This document shows, piece after piece, positions 42,901 to 54,900 of a stretch of 64,000 nt of DNA. The notes below the pieces were generated by a model. The model was given only the letters and a program-made list of their open reading frames with translations, made no database searches and was not told where the DNA came from. A program made the position numbers and the translations under genes. Source of the DNA: Bicyclus anynana (Eukaryota > Arthropoda > Insecta > Lepidoptera > Nymphalidae); assembly GCF_947172395.1 (NCBI RefSeq), contig NC_069100.1, forward strand, positions 7,592,109 to 7,656,108, given 5' to 3'. The stretch's first letter is position 1; every line of letters begins with the position of its first letter.

Positions 42901-45900
42901 TACTTAATATCACTTTCTTCCAAGCGCTTCTTGAGTTCGGCTGCGAAGTACAAACTTGTTCATTCAACTATTACAACACATAGCTAGACGAGTCGCGAAA
43001 CTGAAGTGGCAATGGGCGGGGCACATAGTTCGAAGAGCCAATGGACGTTGGGGTCCCAAGGTGCTGGAATGGTGTCCCCGCACTAGAAAGCGCAGAGTTG
43101 GTCGACCACTAAGGTAGGCTGACGACATCAAGCGAATCGCAAGGATTCGCTGGATGCAGGCGGCTCAGGGTCGTGATGTTTGGAAGTCCCTACAAAAGGC
43201 GTATGTCCTGCAGTGGACGCCCATCGGCTGATACGATGATGAGCATGGAAGCATGTTAAGGCTGCTACTAATTCCAACAACCTTGATCAAATAATTTTGT
43301 CAGTCATCGTTGAACGCGAGTTTATCAATTTTGCAGTTTTTCTCATAAATTACATTTAACTTATTCAAAAATTTAATGGTAACTGAGTGGAAATGACCTA
43401 TGCCTTCGATTCGGAAGGCGTTCGAATCCGGTCCGGGACATGCACCTCCAACTTTTCAGTTGTGAGCATTGTAAGAAATAAAATATCACGTGACTCAAAC
43501 GGTAAAAAAAAACATCGTGAGGAAACCTGCATACCTAAAAATTTTCTTAATTCTCTGCGTGTGTGAAGTCTGCAAATTCGCATTGGGCCAGCGTGGTGGA
43601 CTATTGGCCTAACCCCTCATTAGCCTCTCATTCTAAGAGGAGACTCAAGCTCAGCAGTGAGCCAAATATGGATTGCGAACTCAAACCAAGTACCTTCTAT
43701 AGGACCTGCTAGAGGTTACCCTTCTGTCAAAAATATATAATCATGATCAAACATGTTCATACAAACTGCATCTATAGGATCGATGTTTCATTGTGTATTG
43801 CAATTCAAAATTTACAGTTGTGTGTAGTGTAAGTACACAGGATATATTTATTGGTGTTAAATATTTTCGATGTGTGAGTAAACCTCGTCCCCCGCAAAAA
43901 ACAACAGACAATTTTGTTTGTGAATCTGAATGCGATACATGTCCAATAGAAGGTTGATCTGAGGTTGTTAATTATGAACTGTGTTGCAAAAATTGCAACC
44001 TATTATACGAAATAGTAGTCTGAGACGCATATGACGTCGCTCGATCTCGTGTTGGCTTGTGCCGACGCTAGGTGGCGCGACTTGTTTCGGTAACGTAGGG
44101 ATTTAGAGATGGGTAGCGATCTGTCTACATTTCTAGTTGTGTAATTCTTTATGGGTTACTCGGGATAGGCGGAGAGAGGGAGCAGAGTGGAAAAGGGGAG
44201 TGTTTGTTAACTGTCAAAGACGTCTTCAACCCTGCACACAACGTTCACAAGTGCGTGACTCAAGATCATTCTCTGCCATTTTAGGGTCTTATTTTGGCTG
44301 AGGTTTGATTTGTTAATTAAGTTGTCTTGACAAATATTGTGAATCATAAACCTTTGTTCGATATTGTTTTTCTTATTTCTATAAAGCAACTTCTGAGTCT
44401 GCTAAACTATTTTTTCACAAAGCGCAATGTATCATTGAAATGCACTTACCTATAGCAATACTTTGCATTCTCTGTCTTTTGGTAAGCAGACGGATTGCTT
44501 TGTGCTGCCGCAATGCAAACTGTTTGTATTCCTTCACCTGCAAATGGGAATAATAAATAAATATACTAAAACAAACACATCACTCTCTAACCTCAAAGTA
44601 TATATACCTGTCATCATCATCACCATATAAGCCGATGGTCGTCTACTGCAGGACATAGGCCTTTTGTAGGGACTTCCAAAACACAATCCTTCTGAGCCGC
44701 CTGCATCCAGGGAATCCCTGTCAGTCCACCTGGTGGGGGTCGCCCAACACTGTCCTTTCTCGTGCGAGGTCGCCATTCCAGCACCTTGCTCTTCGAACTA
44801 TGTGCCCACTTCAGCTTCGCGATTCGTTGAGCTATGTCGGTGACTTTGGTTCTTCTGCGGATCTCCTCTTTCTGATTCGATCACATAGAGATACTCCTAA
44901 CATAGCTCGTTCAATTGCCCGCTGAGCTGTCTTGTGAGACCCATAGTTAGCGACCAAGTCTCGAAACCATAGGTCATCACTACCTACCTATATACCTGTA
45001 GCCTGTGTTATTGGCATGTATACTAAAATGATTTTATCATGTAAATTAACTAGTATCAAAGAAGCTCCTTAACCACATATTCTTTTTTTAATATTTGCAA
45101 TATCAAAAAGACATCAAGCGTGTTGCTGGATGGTACCGGTTTGAGACCGTGGTGTTTGGAAGTATATAACCAGCAGTGGACGTCCATCGGCTGTTATTGA
45201 TTTGCCATATATTTTAAATACGACCAATATTCCCGTTCCCTTCCAAGTAGTCAGAAAAGATAGTGTTAGGATTGGATACGCCAATAGACCACCGGGCGGG
45301 GATTGAACCACCTCTCGGTGATGAGTGACTGAGCCAGGGGCGTAGCTACATGACTAGTGTTACCGCCGTACAGCCATATCAATGATAAGGGAAGGCCTTA
45401 CGTGTGAAAGCAAAAAATAGTAAAATGTAATCCATCTTACTTAATCTGATGCTTTCCGGGAAATCGTATTATAAAAACTGCCTATAGATTTCACTTCGAT
45501 TTGCCAAAAGTAAAAAAAAACAATCTGCTTTTTTCCGGGTTAAGTCCAAACGTTGGAAACATCCTACATTGATTAATCACACTCATAATCACTGTCATGT
45601 TTATTTTAAACAAGCTTCTTTTCTTTTGTGAAGAAATCTTTACCCTGAATTTGGGCCCCTCCAACTAGTTTTGATACCGGGGCCCAAAACACGCTACGCC
45701 ACTGCACTGAGCTATTGAGGCATTGGTCACAAATCCCGGACTCTGCTCGGAGTTTTCCTCTCAGTCACTAATAGACCCGGTACCCGTACAGCCAATCCGG
45801 GGATGTTAAGATATTCATCTCAATAAGTCTTCACCAGAGTTTAAGGTCTTCACTAGGGGTGTAAGGGGGAGGCTAGTGTCAGTCAGTCTCCCCAACTGCC

Positions 45901-48900
45901 AACCTCACCTGCTCGTGGTGCAACCTGTAGATAGACCGACGAGGCTCTGGCGACCGACGAATAGCGGTATATCCATTCCCACAGGCTAGATTATGAAATG
46001 CCTTAGGCCCGCGACACCGGTGCGAGTAATCTAGCTCTGCGCTGACCAACCCGCATGCCCAGCGTGGTCAGTACTGGGCGAAACTTTTATGGCCAGCACC
46101 ATAACACAGCCCCCAGTCCCCGACAGCCCCGCTATTCCTAGCTCTGGCAGCGGTTACGGTAACTTAATTACGGTAGATTAAGAATCTCCAGCAGAGATTC
46201 CGCTGCCAATCCCGACGACTAGACCTGGCAGCCGATGAACATTGGGGTTTCTAAGCGTTGGAATGACGCCCTGCACTAGAAAGCGCAGCGTTGGCCGACT
46301 CCCCACCAGGTGGACTGACGGCATCAAGCAGGTCGCAGAGATTCGCTGGATCGTAGGGTATCGTGATGTTTGGAAGTCCCTACAAAGGGCCTATGTCCTG
46401 CAGTGGACGTCCATCGGCTGATATGATGACGATGAAGTCTTCACCCCTCCCCTTCCTCACCTGTTCAGAGTACTTCTTGTACTGAGCGGTCAGGTACAGA
46501 GACAGCCTGGAGTTGACGATCGTCCTGCGACGCATGTGCAGAAACTCTTCACGCATCCTGACCGGTAATATCAGACCTGGAGACAGTTCAACAAAGTCAT
46601 GTGTGTGAGGGGAACTGGGCTTCAGGTATGCAGGGAAGCTCATTATGCTTAAGTATACTCCAATGTCGCGAAAAAAAAGTGACAATATACAATGTCAAGT
46701 GACACACTACAGTCTACTGGACTCTAAAGAAAAACACATTTTATTTATAACACCAAGCTATTGTATCGGCATAATGCTGACGTAATCTGTTCAGTTTCCC
46801 TTCGAGCAGCTACCTGATACTTGACACGTGTTTATATTGCGAATAAAACTTATAGTCTAAGAGCGGTGCGCATTAAACTAAAGACGGTTGGTGCTTATAT
46901 CAAAACATTTACTTAGATAAAAATCCCAAGCCAGTGATGTTTTAATTCAAGCCGTTTAAATTACAAAATTCAGTGGTTCTTTCAGAAACGGCTTTAATTA
47001 AAACACGACACTGGATTGGCACCGCTTTCAAACTGAGCAGAAAGTAGCACATAGATAAGATGATAATTTTTTGCTTTTTAGTTTATGTTAATTTTTGAGT
47101 TGGAATTCGTTGGATTTTTTTACTAAAATTTATATTTTTTAATTTTTAGTGTTAGCATACCTACTGAGTCATTTTCTTTTGATAAGTACCTAAGTCCTAC
47201 AATCCTAATTTTGAAAATACTACCTTAACTCATATACAAAATTTCACTCCCCCTTTATCCACACGTAATATGAATATCCAAAAAAACATGAAAGGTGTCT
47301 TAACCGGAGAGGAGTTTTCTTAAAGGTCCTCCGTCTTCGTCACCCGACCTCTTATGCAGTCATAACCAATATAAAATTAATCAAGTCCAAACACTAGGTA
47401 ACTACAGTGAACCGTGGAGAAGTTCCCTTAACTGACCTTCGTCTTCATCACCAGACCCCTAATATAGTCACAATCCATCTAGGTGGAAAGTTTTCATCAA
47501 TACAAAATTATCAAGCCCAAACAAAAAGTAGCTACTGTGAACCGTCGAGGAGTTCCTTTAACTGTCCTTCGTCTTCATCACCAGACCCCTAATACTGTCA
47601 CAACCTATCTAGGTGGAAAGTTCTTATCAATACCAAATTATCAAATACAAACACATGGTAGCTACTTTGAACCATCGAGGACCCTTAATTGTCCTTCGTC
47701 TTAGACCCCTAATACAGTCACAACCCATCAAGGTGGAAAGTTGTCATCAATACAAATTTATCAAGTCCAAACACAAGATAGCTACTGTGAACCATCGAGG
47801 AGCTCCCTTAACTGTCCTTCGTCTTCATCTCCAGACCCTTTATCACAACCCATCTAGGTGGAAAGATCTCATCAATACAAAATAATCAAGCTCAAACAAA
47901 AGGTAACTGCTGTTAATTGACGAGTTCCATCGTCTGTATTTCGGCTCCATCATCAGACCAACTCCAGATCTTCATAAAATTGTAATGGTTTAAAATATCT
48001 TTTGGAAACATTAACAAACGCACTAACTGTCTCTACGATTTTCAAAAGTTCCCCTCGATTTCTCCAGGATGCCATCATCAGATCCTGACATGAAAAAAAT
48101 GGAAGTAATACCTACTACACAAAAAAAGAAATTTCAAAATCGGTAGCTAATTGACGGAAATATCGCTGGACATACGTAAAAAAAGAAAAAAACATACATA
48201 CAGCCGAACGTAAAACCTCCTCCTTTTTCGAAGTCGGTTAAAGAATAAAAAACAGACATGTGCGAGTCTGATTCGCCCACCGAGGGTTCCGTATCATATC
48301 CCTTTCATATGATACCCCATTTCCTCACCCCACACTTCAATTTGAAATTCCGAAATAATAATGGATAATACAAAAAAATATAGACCCCTGTTTTTTAAGA
48401 TTTAATTAAAAATAATGTTTTGAGATTTGTTCTAGTACTGTACTCTGGTTTTTGATGATAACATTTGCCAATCGGATTGTTGGGAACTTATGTAGCTTTA
48501 CTCTTATTTTTTGGTCTAATTTGACAGGACTAGAAGTAAATGGCCTCGACAGACAGACGGACAACAAAGTGATCTTATAAATAAAGGTTCCGTTTTTTTT
48601 CTTTTTCAGTAAGGAACCCTAAAAATGAAATAATGATTGAATGTTTGTTCCCAATGGATATTAAAAACAATACGACGCAATTATTCTCCTAATATTATAA
48701 ACGCGAAAGTTTGTATGGATGTTTGGATGTTTGGATGTTTGTTACTCTTTAACGTCGTTACTGCTGAAGCGATGGCTAAAATTTAGAATGGATTTTACCC
48801 TGGATTAACACATAGGCTACTTTTTATTTCGAAAAAATCCATGGTTTCCCGAGATTTGCGAAAACTGATGATTTTAATGATATGAATGTTTGTTACTCTT

Positions 48901-51900
48901 TCACGCCTGGACTACTTAACCGAGTTTGCTGAAATTTGGTATTAAGATATATTATAGCATGGATAAACACATAGGATTTTTATCCCGGAAATATCCATGG
49001 TTCCTGAGGGATTTGTGAAAAACTAAATTTTACGCGGACGAAGTCGCGGGCGTCCGCTAGATAATCATAAGAAAATGGTATACTGCGTAACAGCAAGAAA
49101 CAATAAATCATTGGACCAGAGTTATTTTACAATAATGCTTCTATCATAGTAGCCGTTGACTCTTTGAGTATGTTAAAAGTTGCTTGCTTATTTGCGAGAA
49201 ATTAATGTGACGGACGGGCTTATTAGTGTTTCAAATGCTGACAATGCGTTTCTTGCTGGCCCGTGTTGTTTGCCTTTATTGTAATATGATTCTTGTTACT
49301 GCGTCCCTATGTGAAATATTGGAGTCATATCAGTGGCGTGCACAATTATTTTAAATAGGGTAAGCACTATACGTACAAATCGTACAAAATAGAAAATTCC
49401 TTCTTCAATCCAGGTTCGTAATGATTCCTTAGGGTAGGCAGGGCAATTTTGCATATATGAAGTGCACGCCACTTGGTCATATACTCCTTGATGATTGCTT
49501 GACTTCTGGGAGGTAAGAGTAGATTTTTATAATTTTCCCAGTGAAGGTGCTTGGCGTTGTACGGAGTACTTTTTGCGTAAGGCGGATATTACTTTGTATG
49601 CTAAACAAACTAATAATCTATACTAATATTATAAAGCTGAAGAGTTTGTTTGATTGAACGCGCTTATCTCAGAAACTACTGGTCCGATTTGAAAAATTCT
49701 TTCAGTGTTAGATAGCCCATTTATGGAGGAAGCCTATAGGCTGTATGTTTTCCCCGTATTCCTACGGGAACAGAAACCACGTGGGTAAAACCGCGCGGCG
49801 TCAGCTAGTAATTAATAATTTTGCTTTACTTACTATCAGTCTCGATTTGCGAGGTCCTCGGTTCGGTCCGATCCGCGGCCCCAAACAGTCGATGGCGCAA
49901 GGCTATCTTGTAGTCAATATGTTCTAAAAAAAAATGAAAAAGTAAGTAAATATTTCATGGCTACCTTTGCCTTACTTACACTAGCTCTCACCTTGAGATG
50001 GTCCAGAAGCGCGACGCCCTCGTGCTCTCGTTTGCGGAAGGATGACATTTTGTACTCAAAACGCTCAAAAAAAGAAACAAGAAAAAAAACTCTTGACTAC
50101 TTTTGCGTTACTTACTTTGGCTCCCACCTTGCGAGGGTCTGGAAACGGGCGCGACGCTCTCGTGCACTCTTTTGCAGAAAGACGATAGTTTGTACTCAAA
50201 ATTCACAAAAAAAAAGAAAAAAAAGAAGAAAAAATACTCATAGCTACTTATGCCTTAGTTACTCTTAACTTGCACCTTGTGAGGGTCCAAAAGCGAGCTG
50301 CGCGACGCTCTCGTGCACGCGTTTGCAGAAAGACGATAGTTTGTACTCAAAATGCTCAAAAAAATAAAAAAAAATACTACTTTTGCGTTACTTACTCTGG
50401 TTCTCACTACGCGAGGGCCCAGAAGTGGGCTGCAAGACGCTCTCGTGCAGTTGTTTGCGGAAGGCTGGTGAGATCTTGTCGTCAAAGTGTTCAATCGCCA
50501 TGCTGGATATGTCGCGAAGCTCTTGCAGGACTTCGTGCGCGCGCGGCGGCGTGTTAGACGACTCCACGATGGTTAGCACGCGTCTGATTTCGTCGATCAC
50601 CTTCGAATATAACAATTAACAATAAGTTACACTGAGTCCATCTTAGCCTTTGCAGATGACCTTATTCAGGAACTAATAAATGAAGTGGATGAGTTCTGTT
50701 CGTGCACTGAGGGACTGAGGACAAAGCCAAGTAAATGCTACTGCCTATGTCTGGGGATACGTTCTACGATGCGGGACTAACCACAATTGCCGAAGCAGTA
50801 CGTTTGAAATTTCTTGGTAGAAATATTGACTACAAAAGGTGTACACCATTCCTAGAGGTAGTTGTCGATGACTTCATAAATGACCTCAATAAGGTAGACC
50901 AACAGCCAATATAAACAATATCTAAAAAGCTTGGATTTCCGATATCTATCTTACTTCTTGTCTGCCTTGGCCTTCCGTAGTTTATGATATTGGTAAAACC
51001 CTTCATTCTTTTTTTTCAGCATATAAAGCCGTCGGACCCGGTCTTTGTGATTATAATTTGAAAGTGGTTGTTATTGAATTTAACATTATCGCCCTAAGCC
51101 CGTCAATCCGCATCGGAGCAGTGTGGTGTGACGAAGATCCATATCCCCTCTCCTATAAGGAGGGAGGCCTGGCCCTGTAGCAGGCTGTTAAAATAGGTTA
51201 GTATATCCAGAAGAGAACAGAAGAGCCGATGGGCTTTGGGGTCCCAAAGTGCTGGAAAGGCGACCCCGCACCGGAAAGCGCAGTGTTGGTCTCCCACTAG
51301 GTGGACCGAGGACTTCAAGCGGGTTGCAGGGAGCCGCTGGATACTCGCGGCTCGAGACCGTCCAATTCCATGCAAGAACCCAATGTCCAGCAGTGAACAT
51401 CCATCGGCTGTTAATAATGATGATGATGACCACTTCAGCTTCACGACTCGCTGAGCTATATCAGTGACTTTGGTTCTTCTACGAATCTCCTCATTTCTGA
51501 TTCAATCACTCAGAGTAACCCCAAGCATAGCTCGCTCCATCGCATCGAAATATTATTTGTTAGAACAAAAAAAATACATACCTTTCCCGGTATGAAGGAG
51601 CATATTCCATTGTCTATGAACTTCATGTATGTCATATTGAGCATAGATATACGAGTCTCTATCGATGTCAGTATGTCACAATGTCTAGCCAGTGGGTGAT
51701 ATCTGGAAAATCAAAAAAGGACTATGAACATTTCAAAATGATCTCAACCCAAATGATTGACTATACCTCCTTGGAGATTGAAACTGATTATTAAATTCTA
51801 TTTATAATTTATGTACAAAAAGATCTGAAAGACTGACACATTAAAGGTCATAGCTCATTAGACCCACCCGGGACGCGACCCGCACCGCCTCGTCGCTAGG

Positions 51901-54900
51901 CGTCCACTTGTCGTCGACAGGTGGACGCCGCGTTGTCCACAAGTGAACCTCGCGTGGTCAACGAATTTCCGTGTCTACCAGCGTTTGGCTCTAGGGCCAC
52001 TGGGAAAGCTTTACTAAACTTTAACATATTTTAAAATGATTTTTATCGATTAATAAACACTATTCTATACACCGAAACCAAATAGACACTAGACTATAAT
52101 TAGGTAAATCACTGGATTATACAATTAAGGGCTTCCGCACCCGGGCTACCGGCCACAACCACAAAACGCCGACACAAAACGTCGCAACACGCCAGTCGCG
52201 AGATTCCGCACAGCTCTCACTCTTTTATCTCAGTAAACCTGGCGATTCCGCACAGCTCTCTCTCTCTCTTATCTCAGTAAACCTGGCGATTCCGCACAGC
52301 TCTCTCTCTCTTATCTCAGTAAACCTATTAGAGTCGAAAAGTAGCAGCCACCAACCGCAAGTCGACTACCGGCCACAAGTGGTTGTCGCGCGCTTCAGCT
52401 ACTTTTGTAGCCCTTCTTGCTCCTTGTAGCGGCGTTTGTGGTTGTTGCGTTCATGAAAAAATAATTTACCTGCGTTCAGATTCCCTCCTTGGCAGCTGAG
52501 CTTTGACATTCTTGAGCACACTTGCATGACGCTTCTCTATCATCACAAAACCTCGGTTCAACAACCTCTTACATATTTCGTTAAATTCTTTTGACACCTG
52601 AAATGTTCAAATCAAGTACAAACTCCTCTGTGTAATAATACTAGCACAACCTCACGGTTTCGCCCGCGCAGTTTCCGTTCCAGGAGAAATAAGGGTATAA
52701 CATATAGTCTATAGCACTCGGGGATAGTGTAGCTTCCAAACAGTGAAACAATTTTTCAAATCAGTTCTCGGAGTCTATTCAATGCAAATAAACAAACAAT
52801 CAAATCATTTCTCCATATATAATATTAGTATGCTGTAGTACTGCACAGTTTTACCTCTGTACAGGAATGGGTCCTGTGAGAATACTAGGATAAAATGTAG
52901 CCTATGATATTCACAAATACCACTGCCTGCTAGAGATGAAAGAATTTTCAAAATAGGTTCAGTAGATCCAGAGATTCCCCTACAACACCACACTTTACCT
53001 CTTTATAATATTAGTAAATAGTAAAATGGTAAATTATAGTAATAGTAAGTATATAATATACTAGCTGACGCAGCGCGGTTGCACCCGCGTGGTTCCCGTT
53101 CTCGTAGGAATAAGGGGATAATATAAAGCCTATAGCCTTCCTTAATAAATGGGCTATCTAACACTGAAAGAATTTTTCAAATTGGACCAGTAGTTCTTGA
53201 GATTAGCGCGTTCATTCAAACAAACAAACTCTTCAGCTTTATAATATTAGTATAGATTAGTATAGATAGTATAATATCATCACAAATAATATAGAATTCT
53301 AATGGTGAAAGAATTTTTCAAATCAGTCCAGTAGTTTTAGAGCAAACAAAGAAACAGACAACCAAAACTTTTCTCTGATGATATCAGTATAGTACAACTA
53401 GCAGTCTGGAAACAAATTAATTTTTATAATAATTTTTGACAAGGTACTACTTCACACACATTGGCATGGAAGTCCTGCCAATATGTGTTAATCTTGCTGA
53501 GTTTCATTAAGTTGTTTTTTTTTCTATTACCCTCCTTGAGAAGACTCTTTGAGAAGACTGTGTTAGGAGTAGGTTTAACAATAGTCCAGCAAGCAGAGAT
53601 CAAACCATGATGATTTTCTGGGATGAAAAGTAGCCTATGTGTTAATCCAGAGTGAAATCTATTTCCATTCCATATTTCAGCCAAATCACTTCAGTAGCCG
53701 CAGCGTAAAGGAGTACCAAACATACACACACACAAACTTTCGCCATTTTAATATTAGTGTGATGGAAAACAAACAGCTGTAAATTTTACTTGATATTAAA
53801 CTAATCTAGATATTAACATTAAGCCAGTAAAGTTTTCACAGAATAAAGAATGATACAGAATGAGTCTTTACAAGTTGCGAGGTGGGGCTGGAGAAACCAA
53901 AAAAAAAAACAAATGTCACGCATCTCCTTGATATCCACATATACAAACTTTTTTCATAATTTGTATATTAAGATTTAACACTAACAACAATTAAGTAAAT
54001 TAATATCATAATAGACTAATAATAATCAATAATTACTATCTTATTTCTTTAGTTTTTGTGACAAGTTTATAAATATTTAAAAACATAAGACACTGTTTTT
54101 CTTAAATAATATTGAAAATTACTGATGTGATGCTTTATGGGCTGATTTGAGAATGTATTAGTTTTTGAATTTGTGTTGGAATGGCTGCATCACAGCAGCG
54201 TTCCTTGTACTCTCTCTGCCTATTACTTAATCTGTGAGTAATATAGATTACTTATTACAAAGGTACATAGAACAACCTATCATACATATAAAAGAATATG
54301 TTGATATTTTTTGGTATACCTATTACAAGATCTCTGCAAAAATTTGTTTTTACAGTAATTGTGATGAGCTTGCGATAGTTAAAATGTATAGCACTGCCGA
54401 CATTTTCTAATTAATGGTTTAGATACATTATATTTGATTTTATTTAATAAACTAGCTGGCGCCGCGCGGTTTAATATGCGTGGTTCCTGTTCCCGTAGGA
54501 ATACGGGGATAATATATAGCCTATAGCCTTCCTCAATAAATGAGCTATCTAACACTGAAAGAATTTTTCAAATTGGTCCAGTAGTTCCTGAGATTAGCGT
54601 GTTCAATCAAACTCTTCAGCTTTAAAAGCTTTCTAGATAAGGACAATATACAATGAACATATTTTATATGCATTGCCAGTAATGAGAAAAAAAAATACAG
54701 GTAGATAGGTTACATAAACCACATTTGATGTTTACAACCGGCACACAAAAATTATTACAGAGGCATTGACAATGGTGCGATGACAGTGCGGTGATTGAGA
54801 ACAGGTTTGCTTATTAGCATACTTTTAACATGCCACTTGCAGTCCGCATGTGACCTATCTACTTCTTTTTTCTTCTAACATCATTGATTACCAGCATAAA

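Noticed and set aside
46577..46685. Alternative start of FBXO28 exon 5 (MSFPAYLK...)
   Set aside because: This open extension lies upstream of a good acceptor (ctgtctccag); phase and homology place the exon start at 46576.
47407..47885. Three overlapping small proteins with repeated LRLHHQTPN motifs
   Set aside because: Produced by the 130-bp minisatellite; no start context or splice sites support coding.
47330..47935. CRISPR-like array
   Set aside because: The units are contiguous 130-bp minisatellite repeats without unique spacers, in an animal genome.
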